Shown piece after piece: positions 1 to 5,549 of a DNA stretch of 7,092 bases. The first letter of the stretch is position 1. The number at the start of each line of letters is the position of its first letter. Under the pieces are notes generated by a model that made no database searches, was not told the DNA's origin, and saw only the letters and a list, made by a program, of their open reading frames with translations. The translations under genes and the position numbers were made by a program. The stretch lies in assembly GCA_902803585.1 (NCBI GenBank), contig CADCQO010000089.1:1-7092 (forward strand), read 5' to 3'. The DNA is from an uncultured Ruminococcus sp. Its GTDB lineage: Bacteria > Bacillota > Clostridia > Oscillospirales > Acutalibacteraceae.

Positions 1-1096
1 GATGCACTATATGAATGTTCCCAGCTCTTTGTGTACTTTTGCCAATATCAGCGTCAATGGGGAGCATTACGGATTCTTTTTAGCGATTGAAGACGCAGAT
101 GATAGTTACCTTGAACGTCTTTATGGTGCTGAAAACACAGTAAAAGCCTACAAGCCGGAAGGAATGGACATGAACGAACGTCCGGACGGTGATTTTCCGC
201 AAATGCCTGACGGACAGAATTTTCCCGAAAAAACCGAAAACAGTGATTTTCCGCAAAGACCTGACGGACAGAACTTTCCCGAAAGACCGGAAAACGGCAA
301 TTTCCCTGATAAGATGGACGGAGGAAAAATGCCCGGCGGTATGGATGGCGGCAGAAATGGTGTTGATCTGACCTATATTGATGATAACGCCGAAAGCTAT
401 AGCAATATCTTTGACAATAACCTGAACAAAATCACAGATGAAGACAAGCAGCGTCTGATAGCTTCCCTTAAAAAGATCAGCGAGGGGGAAGATTTGGAAA
501 GTGTCATCAACGTAGATGAGCTGCTGCGTTACATTGCCTGCAATGTTTTCCTTGTCAATCTCGATAGCTATCTTTCATCAAATTGCCACAACTATATTCT
601 GACAGAGGCAAACGGTCAGCTTTCCATGCTGCCATGGGACTATAACCTTTCCTTTGGAACGTATCAGCTGCACGATGCGTCTTCTGCGGTCAATTATGCG
701 ATTGACACGGTTTTTAACGGTGTCAGTAAAGAAGAACGTCCGATCATTGCAAAACTTCTGGAGAATGAAACCTACCGTGAAAAATATCACGAATATCTCC
801 GCCAGATTGCCGAGAAGTATGTACAGTCAGGTACATTTGAAAAAACTCTGGAACGTGTTACCGCATTGATTGATAGCTATGTGAAGGAAGATACAACTTC
901 TTTCTGCAGTTATGATGATTTTACAGCGGGAACAGCTGCTTTGAAACTGTTTATGAATCTGCGCGCTGAGAGTGTTCTGGGACAACTCAGCGGCACGATA
1001 CCTTCCGTCAGTGAAGATCAGAAGGACAGCAGTGCATTGGTAGATGCTTCTGCTCTCGATCTGACTAAACTCGGCACCATGAAGATGGGCAGATAA
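1..1096 (+). CDS. CotH kinase family protein, 5'-truncated by window edge
   Basis: This is the C-terminal part of a CotH-like protein, related to spore-coat protein H, an atypical protein kinase fold. The reading frame is open to the left edge, and the Met codon at base 2 is probably internal, because conserved CotH sequence (GFFLAIEDADDSYLERLYG, visible residues 24-42) starts almost at once. 364 residues are visible. The kinase core resumes after the insert: NLDSYLSSNCHNY (186-198) and LPWDYNLSFG (210-219) match the catalytic and metal-binding blocks of the family, with D188 and D213 the likely key acidic residues by analogy. Residues 64-117 form a repetitive Pro/Asp/Gly-rich insert between the two conserved parts. 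No membrane segment is visible in this part; any signal peptide would lie upstream of the window. A terminator follows the stop. Family assignment is strong. Substrate and sporulation role are unknown, since clostridial CotH proteins also occur outside spore-coat loci. Confidence 0.88.
   Translation, partial: MHYMNVPSSLCTFANISVNGEHYGFFLAIEDADDSYLERLYGAENTVKAYKPEGMDMNERPDGDFPQMPDGQNFPEKTENSDFPQRPDGQNFPERPENGNFPDKMDGGKMPGGMDGGRNGVDLTYIDDNAESYSNIFDNNLNKITDEDKQRLIASLKKISEGEDLESVINVDELLRYIACNVFLVNLDSYLSSNCHNYILTEANGQLSMLPWDYNLSFGTYQLHDASSAVNYAIDTVFNGVSKEERPIIAKLLENETYREKYHEYLRQIAEKYVQSGTFEKTLERVTALIDSYVKEDTTSFCSYDDFTAGTAALKLFMNLRAESVLGQLSGTIPSVSEDQKDSSALVDASALDLTKLGTMKMGR
191..352 (+). repeat. In-frame 27-base (9-residue) tandem repeat, 54-base higher-order unit
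   Basis: Six consecutive 9-residue units lie inside the CotH frame: DFPQMPDGQ, NFPEKTENS, DFPQRPDGQ, NFPERPENG, NFPDKMDGG and a degenerate KMPGGMDGG. The pattern is roughly [D/N]-F-P-[Q/E/D]-x-x-[D/E]-[G/N]-x. The first four units form two 54-base copies (191-244 and 245-298) that match at 46 of 54 bases by my count, which points to fairly recent duplication. The preceding NERPDG looks like the remains of another unit. The insert is hydrophilic and likely flexible. Confidence 0.85.
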
Positions 1097-1113
1097 CAGT
1101 CGCAGAAACACTC

Positions 1114-1149
1114 AAAAAAAGCCGATGGAACAAACTCCATCGGCTTTTT
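1114..1149. terminator. Rho-independent bidirectional terminator
   Basis: A perfect 9-bp stem, GCCGATGGA (1121-1129) with TCCATCGGC (1136-1144), encloses a 6-base loop. Seven A precede it (1114-1120) and five T follow it (1145-1149). It therefore works as an intrinsic terminator for the plus-strand CotH gene, 17 bases past its stop codon. On the minus strand it serves the dehydrogenase unit, about 60 bases past that stop. The position between convergent genes fits this dual role. Confidence 0.92.
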
Positions 1150-1203
1150 GCTGAAGCTCATTGTGTTTAGATGTCAGGAAATTCAGGATCAAATCCCTGC
1201 TAT

Positions 1204-1932
1204 TCAGCATAAGCCCCCGTTGACACCGAGTACCTGACCCGTAATGAAAGAAGAAGCAGGAGATGCGAGAAAATAAATGGCATGAGCCACATCAGACGGA
1301 GTCCCCAATGTGCCGGTGGGGGTTTCATTCCTGAGGGCCTGCAATTCCTCATCGTTGTAGGGAGAAAGCATATCTGTCTGAATGACACCGGGTGCAATAC
1401 AATTGACGGTAATACCGCTAAGACCTTCCTCCATAGCGAGCGCCTTCGTCAAACCAATCATACCGGCTTTGGCGGCAGAATAGTGTACCTCGCAAGAACC
1501 GCCGATTTGTCCCCAGACAGAGGAAATATTGATAATGCGACCGCTGTGTTTTCGTATCATAGAAGGAAGTGCTGCACGACAGCAGTAGAATGCACTGCTC
1601 AGATTAACAGCAATCATCTTATCCCAATCTTCATCTGTCAGATCAGTAAAAAGTTTGGTTTGTGCAATGCCGGCATTGTTGACAAGCACATCAATGTCAA
1701 TGCTGTCCTCCCTCAGAATTCCGAACATTCTCCGAACAGCCTGTGGGTCAGATACATCTGCGCGGATGGAAAAAACGCTGTATCCCTTATCGGTCAATTC
1801 CTGACAAAGCGCCTGTACATTTTTTTCTGAATGGCAGTAATTGAGAAAAACCCTGTCGCCGTTTTCAGCAAAAAGGCGCGCTGCAGCAGCACCAATTCCG
1901 CGTGAAGCACCAGTTATCAACACATTTCTCAT
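1204..1932 (-). CDS. Short-chain dehydrogenase/reductase, FabG-like; probable EF-P 5-aminopentanone reductase (YmfI type)
   Basis: This is a 242-residue classical SDR that reduces a carbonyl with NAD(P)H in the cytoplasm. Visible elements are the nucleotide-binding TGASRGIG (7-14), NNAG (85-88), the catalytic tetrad N110, S138, Y151 and K155 (the last two in YSAAK), and the PGVIQTDM segment (181-188). Length is normal. Arg11 in the glycine loop is common in NADPH-preferring members. The stretch SSVWGQIGGSCEVHYSAAK around the active site resembles, as I recall it, the clostridial YmfI-like group. That group reduces the 5-aminopentanone modification on elongation factor P, so I prefer this over fatty-acid FabG. 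No fatty-acid synthesis genes are nearby to support FabG. The start overlaps the upstream flavin reductase stop by 4 bases (ATGA), with a GGAGGT about 12 bases ahead inside that gene, which implies translational coupling. SDR class is certain; the exact substrate is not. Confidence 0.85.
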   Translation of the reverse strand: MRNVLITGASRGIGAAAARLFAENGDRVFLNYCHSEKNVQALCQELTDKGYSVFSIRADVSDPQAVRRMFGILREDSIDIDVLVNNAGIAQTKLFTDLTDEDWDKMIAVNLSSAFYCCRAALPSMIRKHSGRIINISSVWGQIGGSCEVHYSAAKAGMIGLTKALAMEEGLSGITVNCIAPGVIQTDMLSPYNDEELQALRNETPTGTLGTPSDVAHAIYFLASPASSFITGQVLGVNGGLC

Positions 1933-2438
1933 GCCTTTTTCAGGACCTCCACAATTTCACCGACAAAGCATTCATGCCAATCGTTATCACCATACCAGCG
2001 CTCTACAGGTGACGCATCAATGAAACAATCGGCGTTCATTGTCTGTTTATAGAGCTTTTTGCATACCAGTACCAGATCCGCCTCAGCAAAATACGGCGCC
2101 TGACGGTCGAAGACAGGAGTCAGCCCAGTTGCAGCGATTTTGTCGATATCTCTGCCTGAATGACTGCCGCAGAAAGCCAATTCTTTACGATAATTGCTGC
2201 CGAAGAAAGAAAGCGTGTAGCAGTCATTGTCATCTATGAAAGAAAGTGTATAACGGCTCTTGCGGATAAAAGTAAAAGCGACATTTTTATTCCAGAGAAC
2301 CCCAACACCGCCCCAGCTTGCAGTCATGGTATTGAAGCTTTGAGAATTTCCTGCCGTTACAAGTGACCATTCTGTACCGATACGAGTAAAAAAGTTATCG
2401 TTCAGTGTGCTGATATCTGCGCTTTGAAATGTTTTCAT
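1929..2438 (-). CDS. Flavin reductase-like FMN-binding domain protein
   Basis: This is a 169-residue protein of the flavin reductase/FMN-binding split-barrel family. The recognisable parts are NTMTASWGG (36-44), which in this family lies by the FMN phosphate and isoalloxazine, FTFIRKSRYT (55-64), GSHSGRDIDK (91-100), and the closing WHECFVGEI (154-162) strand. Length is typical of single-domain clostridial members, and no signal peptide or membrane segment is seen. Such proteins bind FMN and may reduce flavin with NAD(P)H, or act as small flavoprotein oxidoreductases; the physiological partner is unknown. The start is fixed by GGAGGT (2446-2451) 7 bases ahead of ATG. It is the first gene of a two-gene unit, and its stop overlaps the dehydrogenase start, so the two products are probably made together. 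A shared pathway is inferred only from that coupling. Confidence 0.87.
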   Translation of the reverse strand: MKTFQSADISTLNDNFFTRIGTEWSLVTAGNSQSFNTMTASWGGVGVLWNKNVAFTFIRKSRYTLSFIDDNDCYTLSFFGSNYRKELAFCGSHSGRDIDKIAATGLTPVFDRQAPYFAEADLVLVCKKLYKQTMNADCFIDASPVERWYGDNDWHECFVGEIVEVLKKA

Positions 2439-2494
2439 GAGAATTACCTCCGATAGTTTCAGATAATTAGGATTAGAATTCAGGGTACTGATTT

Positions 2495-2503
2495 ATTATA
2501 GCA
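2495..2503 (-). promoter_or_regulatory. Extended -10 promoter for the flavin reductase/dehydrogenase unit
   Basis: On the minus strand the bases read TGCTATAAT, a consensus -10 hexamer preceded by the TGn extension. I find no good -35 hexamer 16-18 bases upstream, which is tolerable for extended -10 promoters. Transcription would start near 2488 and leave a leader of about 50 bases before the ATG at 2438. Confidence 0.65.
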
Positions 2504-2530
2504 TAGAGAGCAAAGAAATAGTGCTGGATG

Positions 2531-2547
2531 AATGTATAATATACATT
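2531..2547. promoter_or_regulatory. Perfect 17-base palindrome, likely operator of unidentified regulator
   Basis: AATGTATAATATACATT consists of two perfect 7-base arms around a central AAT. It lies about 43-59 bases upstream of the inferred start of the minus-strand unit and more than 220 bases upstream of the argG start. It therefore more plausibly serves the flavin reductase/dehydrogenase promoter. There is no T tract and no flanking transcript that would make it a terminator. The half-site TGTAT resembles an ArgR half-site, but the 3-base centre is one base shorter than the usual ARG box. The regulator is unknown. Confidence 0.5.
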
Positions 2548-2740
2548 ATTTTCTGCATAAACGTATATTTTCGCTTCGCACAGCACCGTTCAAAAAACAT
2601 ATGGAGGTGTCAGAACGTGGAGAAGCTTCCCGAAAAAGGAAAATGTATTATAAAAAGTATATAAAAACATTTCACCATTTTAAATAAATTTTAAGTAACA
2701 GGAGAAAATCGTCAGGAGTGCCGCAATATTCAAAAAAAAC

Positions 2741-2753
2741 TTGATTTTATGCA
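2741..2753 (+). promoter_or_regulatory. Possible second, degenerate ArgR half-site over the argG -35
   Basis: TTGATTTTATGCA has one intact ARG-box half (ATGCA, 2749-2753) and an imperfect other half with a 3-base centre. Its overlap with the -35 hexamer would suit repression. The match is weak in an AT-rich region and may be chance. Confidence 0.25.
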
Positions 2754-2768
2754 AAAACGGTGTATAAT
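2741..2768 (+). promoter_or_regulatory. SigA-type promoter of the argGHCJ unit
   Basis: A -35 TTGATT (2741-2746) and a perfect -10 TATAAT (2763-2768) are separated by 16 bases. A run of eight A (2732-2739) directly upstream could act as an UP-like element. The predicted start is near 2775, giving a short leader of about 30 bases before the argG ATG. Confidence 0.85.
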
Positions 2769-2774
2769 GGGTAC

Positions 2775-2788
2775 TGTAATCAAATGCA
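2775..2788 (+). promoter_or_regulatory. ARG box (ArgR operator) at argG transcription start
   Basis: TGTAATCAAATGCA matches the ARG-box consensus TGNATWWWWATNCA at 12 of 14 positions, and the flanking A at 2773 and 2790 also fit the 18-base form. It covers the predicted transcription start, just downstream of the -10 and before the ribosome binding site, where a bound arginine-ArgR hexamer would block initiation. The position directly ahead of an arginine biosynthesis unit raises confidence. No argR gene is in the window. Confidence 0.65.
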
Positions 2789-2791
2789 CAC

Positions 2792-2796
2792 GGAGG
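2792..2796 (+). promoter_or_regulatory. Ribosome binding site of argG
   Basis: GGAGG stands 8 bases ahead of the ATG at 2805. It decides the start. The in-frame GTG at 2760 would lie upstream of the predicted transcript start and inside the promoter, so the 15-residue extension it implies is not made. Confidence 0.9.
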
Positions 2797-2804
2797 TTTT
2801 TATC

Positions 2805-4025
2805 ATGGGAGATATTAAAAAAGTTGTATTGGCTTATTCCGGCGGTCTGGATACTTCAATCATTATCCCTTGGCTGAAGGAAAATTATGATAACTGCGAG
2901 GTCATTGCTGTTTCCGGTGATGTCGGACAGGACAGCGAGCTGGAAGGTCTGGAGGAAAAGGCACTTAAAACAGGTGCTTCCAAGCTCTATATCGAAGATC
3001 TGAATCAGGAGTTCATCGAGCAGTATGTATTCCCGACCATCAAGGCAGGCGCTGTTTACGAGAGCAAGTATCTGTTGGGTACATCGTTCGCACGACCGAT
3101 TATTGCGAAGCGTATTGTAGAGATTGCTCTGAAAGAGGGTGCAGATGCGATCTGTCACGGCTGCACAGGCAAGGGCAACGATCAGGTGCGATTTGAACTG
3201 GCAATCAAGGCTTTTGCTCCGGACATGAAGATTATTGCGCCCTGGAGAGAGTGGAGCATCAAATCTCGTGACGAGGAAATCGCTTATGCAGAGGCACACA
3301 ATATTCCCCTGAAAATTACAAGAGAAACTAACTACTCTAAAGATAAGAATATCTGGCACATTTCTCATGAGGGTCTTGATCTGGAAAATCCTGCTAACGA
3401 GCCGATGTACAACAAGGAAGGCTTCCTTGAGCTGGGCGTTTCACCTGAGCAGGCCCCCGATGAAGCAACCTATGTTACCATCTCATTCGAAAAGGGTGTT
3501 CCCACAGCTATTAACGGCGAAAAGATGGATTCTGTATCGCTGGTAAAGAAACTCAATCAGCTGGGCGGTGCAAACGGTATCGGTATTGTTGATCTGGTAG
3601 AAAACAGACTGGTCGGCATGAAGTCCAGAGGCGTTTATGAAACTCCCGGCGGCACGATCCTGTATCATGCACATAATAAGCTGGAAGAACTTACTCTCGA
3701 CAGAGATACCTATCATTTCAAACAGCAGGTTGCTTTGCGTTTTGCTGAACTGGTATACTTTGGTCAGTGGTTCACGCCGTTGAGAGCAGCACTTTCCGCT
3801 TTTGTGGATTCTACACAGGAAACGGTAACAGGCGATGTAAAACTGAAGCTCTACAAGGGCAATATCATTGATGCAGGTGTAACTTCTCCGTATTCACTCT
3901 ATGATGAAGATATCGCTACTTTCGATGAGGACGAGGTTTATAACCAGAAGGACAGTGCCGGCTTTATCAATCTCTTCGGTCTGCCGATCAAGGTGCAGGC
4001 GAAGAAAAATCTTATCAAGGGTTAA
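2805..4025 (+). CDS. argG: Argininosuccinate synthase
   Basis: This cytoplasmic enzyme joins citrulline and aspartate with ATP to form argininosuccinate, AMP and pyrophosphate, the penultimate step of arginine synthesis. The 406-residue product is full length for the family. Residues 10-18 (AYSGGLDTS) are the N-type ATP pyrophosphatase P-loop. HGCTGKGNDQVRFE (118-131) carries residues that bind aspartate, citrulline and ATP, and SRGVYETPGG (274-283) is the conserved C-terminal synthetase-domain block. No key residue appears missing. It is the first gene of the arg unit, behind a clear promoter and an ARG box, so arginine-dependent repression by an ArgR-type regulator is likely. A 109-base gap with a stem-loop separates it from argH. 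Identification is essentially certain from the motifs and the argH neighbour. Confidence 0.98.
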   Translation: MGDIKKVVLAYSGGLDTSIIIPWLKENYDNCEVIAVSGDVGQDSELEGLEEKALKTGASKLYIEDLNQEFIEQYVFPTIKAGAVYESKYLLGTSFARPIIAKRIVEIALKEGADAICHGCTGKGNDQVRFELAIKAFAPDMKIIAPWREWSIKSRDEEIAYAEAHNIPLKITRETNYSKDKNIWHISHEGLDLENPANEPMYNKEGFLELGVSPEQAPDEATYVTISFEKGVPTAINGEKMDSVSLVKKLNQLGGANGIGIVDLVENRLVGMKSRGVYETPGGTILYHAHNKLEELTLDRDTYHFKQQVALRFAELVYFGQWFTPLRAALSAFVDSTQETVTGDVKLKLYKGNIIDAGVTSPYSLYDEDIATFDEDEVYNQKDSAGFINLFGLPIKVQAKKNLIKG

Positions 4026-4051
4026 TTACTGCTTGTGATAAAATACAGTCA

Positions 4052-4081
4052 GGGCGAACAGTGTCGATACATTGTCCGCCC
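4052..4081 (+). other. Stem-loop in the argG-argH gap
   Basis: GGGCG (4052-4056) pairs with CGCCC (4077-4081). After one A/C mismatch, ACAGTGT (4058-4064) pairs with ACATTGT (4069-4075), including one G-U wobble. The loop is CGAT (4065-4068). That gives 12 pairs over 30 bases. No uninterrupted T tract follows, so it is not a classical terminator. It may be a weak attenuator, a processing site or a stability element. It lies 27 bases past the argG stop and 53 bases ahead of the argH start. Confidence 0.6.
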
Positions 4082-4122
4082 ATCTGTTGTTTATAGAGGT
4101 TCCCGAAAATTTCGCATACTAT

Positions 4123-4128
4123 GAGGTG
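4123..4128 (+). promoter_or_regulatory. Ribosome binding site of argH
   Basis: GAGGTG lies 6 bases ahead of the ATG at 4135, whose product begins with the family-typical MKLWAGRFSK. An in-frame upstream start at 4072 would add 21 unrelated residues and lies within the stem-loop, so it is rejected. Confidence 0.85.
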
Positions 4129-4134
4129 ACGAAC

Positions 4135-5520
4135 ATGAAACTCTGGGCAGGTCGTTTTTCAAAAGAAATCGACAAGAAAACTAACGACTTCAATTCCTCC
4201 ATTTCCTTTGACAGCAGAATGTACCGTGAGGACATCGAGGGAAGCATCGCTCATGCAGCAATGATCGGCGAATGCGGCATCATTGATAAAAGCGAGTCTG
4301 AAGCCATTATTAAGGGTCTGGAAGAAATTCTGGCGGATATTGACAGCGGCAGGCTGACAATTGATCCCAATGCAGAGGACATTCATACTTTTATCGAAGG
4401 TGAACTGACACAGCGCCTTGGTCAGACAGGCAAGCGTTTGCATACAGCAAGAAGCCGCAACGATCAGGTAGCACTGGATATTCGTCTGTACCTGAAAAAA
4501 GAGATTAAAACACTTACGGCAATGGTCAGGGAATTAGTAAAAGTCCTGTGCGATAAGGCAGAAACTTATGCCGATGCAGTTATGCCGGGCTACACACACC
4601 TGCAAAGAGCACAGCCGATCACATTCGGTCATCACCTTATGGCGTATGCCGAAATGCTTTTGCGTGATATCGACCGTCTGGCGTGTGCCTATCGTCATAC
4701 GGACGCCCTGCCGCTGGGCAGCGGTGCTTTGGCGACAACCACCTATCCCATTGACCGCACCATTACCGCTCGGCTGCTGGGATTTGAGGATATTTGTCAG
4801 AACAGTTTAGATGGTGTATCTGACCGTGATTTCTGTATGGAACTGGCAAGTGTTCTTTCTATCATTATGGTGCATTTGTCACGTTTTTCAGAGGAAATTA
4901 TTCTTTGGTGTTCATGGGAATTCAAGTTTGTAGAGCTGGACGATGCTTTTTCAACAGGTTCCAGCATTATGCCGCAAAAGAAAAATCCTGATATTGCAGA
5001 ACTGGTAAGAGGTAAATCGGGTCGTGTATTTGGTGACCTGATGACGCTGCTGACAGTCATGAAGGGCATTGCTCTGGCTTACAACAAAGATATGCAGGAG
5101 GATAAAGAGGCTGTTTTTGATGCAGTGGATACTGTCAAAATGTGTCTTACTGCATTTACACCAATGATTGAAACAATGCGTGTCCTGCCTGAAAATATGC
5201 GCCGTGCTGCTGCCAACGGTTTTATCAATGCAACGGACTGCGCTGACTACCTTGTAAAGAAAGGACTGCCTTTCCGTGATGCTTATAAAGCAACAGGAAC
5301 GCTGGTAGCTTTGTGTATCCAGAAAAAAACGACATTGGAAGAGCTTCCGCTTGAGGAATACAAAGCGGTTTGCGATACCTTCGACGAAGGCGTGTATGAA
5401 GCAATTTCGCTTGAAAACTGCGTGAACGGCAGAAAAGTTCTGGGCGGCCCTGCGGGCGAAAATGTCAGGTCACAGGCCCAGAGAGTCCGTTTACTGGTAA
5501 TGGAACAAAATAATGGTTGA
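4135..5520 (+). CDS. argH: Argininosuccinate lyase
   Basis: This enzyme cleaves argininosuccinate to arginine and fumarate, the last step of the pathway. It acts in the cytoplasm as a homotetramer with shared active sites, as known for the aspartase/fumarase superfamily. The 461-residue product is full length. MKLWAGRFSK opens the protein. TARSRNDQ (104-111) is the first conserved region. GYTHLQRAQP (152-161) holds the likely general-acid or proton-relay His155. GSSIMPQKKNP (275-285) is the superfamily signature loop with the likely catalytic Ser277. All expected motifs are intact. It follows argG on the same strand after a gap with a stem-loop, and its stop is 29 bases before argC, so co-transcription with argC is very likely. 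Identification is certain. Confidence 0.98.
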   Translation: MKLWAGRFSKEIDKKTNDFNSSISFDSRMYREDIEGSIAHAAMIGECGIIDKSESEAIIKGLEEILADIDSGRLTIDPNAEDIHTFIEGELTQRLGQTGKRLHTARSRNDQVALDIRLYLKKEIKTLTAMVRELVKVLCDKAETYADAVMPGYTHLQRAQPITFGHHLMAYAEMLLRDIDRLACAYRHTDALPLGSGALATTTYPIDRTITARLLGFEDICQNSLDGVSDRDFCMELASVLSIIMVHLSRFSEEIILWCSWEFKFVELDDAFSTGSSIMPQKKNPDIAELVRGKSGRVFGDLMTLLTVMKGIALAYNKDMQEDKEAVFDAVDTVKMCLTAFTPMIETMRVLPENMRRAAANGFINATDCADYLVKKGLPFRDAYKATGTLVALCIQKKTTLEELPLEEYKAVCDTFDEGVYEAISLENCVNGRKVLGGPAGENVRSQAQRVRLLVMEQNNG

Positions 5521-5549
5521 TTTTTCAGAAAGACAAGAGGGAACAGGAA

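Larger units (their letters stand above)
2439..2804. other. Divergent intergenic region between the flavin reductase gene and argG
   Basis: This 366-base AT-rich stretch separates two divergently transcribed units. It holds the minus-strand promoter near 2495-2503, a 17-base perfect palindrome at 2531-2547, and the argG promoter, ARG box and ribosome binding site from 2741 on. Between them (about 2580-2740) I see no convincing gene. There is one very short possible reading frame with a good Shine-Dalgarno sequence at 2617-2664, treated under findings. No riboswitch, tRNA or terminator was recognised here. Confidence 0.75.

Noticed and set aside
191..352. Regularly spaced repeats as a CRISPR array
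   Set aside because: The repeats are contiguous without spacers, keep the reading frame and encode a regular 9-residue pattern within the CotH gene.
1282..1830. 182-codon plus-strand open frame opposite the dehydrogenase gene
   Set aside because: It is the antisense shadow of a clearly coding SDR gene, has no recognisable domain, and is Cys/His/Arg-rich as expected of a reverse-frame artefact.
2760..2804. N-terminal extension of ArgG from the GTG at 2760
   Set aside because: The codon overlaps the -10 hexamer and lies upstream of the predicted transcript start, while a strong ribosome binding site and the canonical ArgG N-terminus begin at 2805.
2856..3368. 170-codon minus-strand open frame opposite argG
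   Set aside because: It lies entirely inside argG, has no domain signature, and no independent promoter or ribosome binding site was seen.
4072..4134. 21-residue N-terminal extension of ArgH
   Set aside because: The extra residues do not resemble ArgH, the start lies within the stem-loop, and the ATG at 4135 has its own ribosome binding site and the typical MKLWAGRFSK opening.
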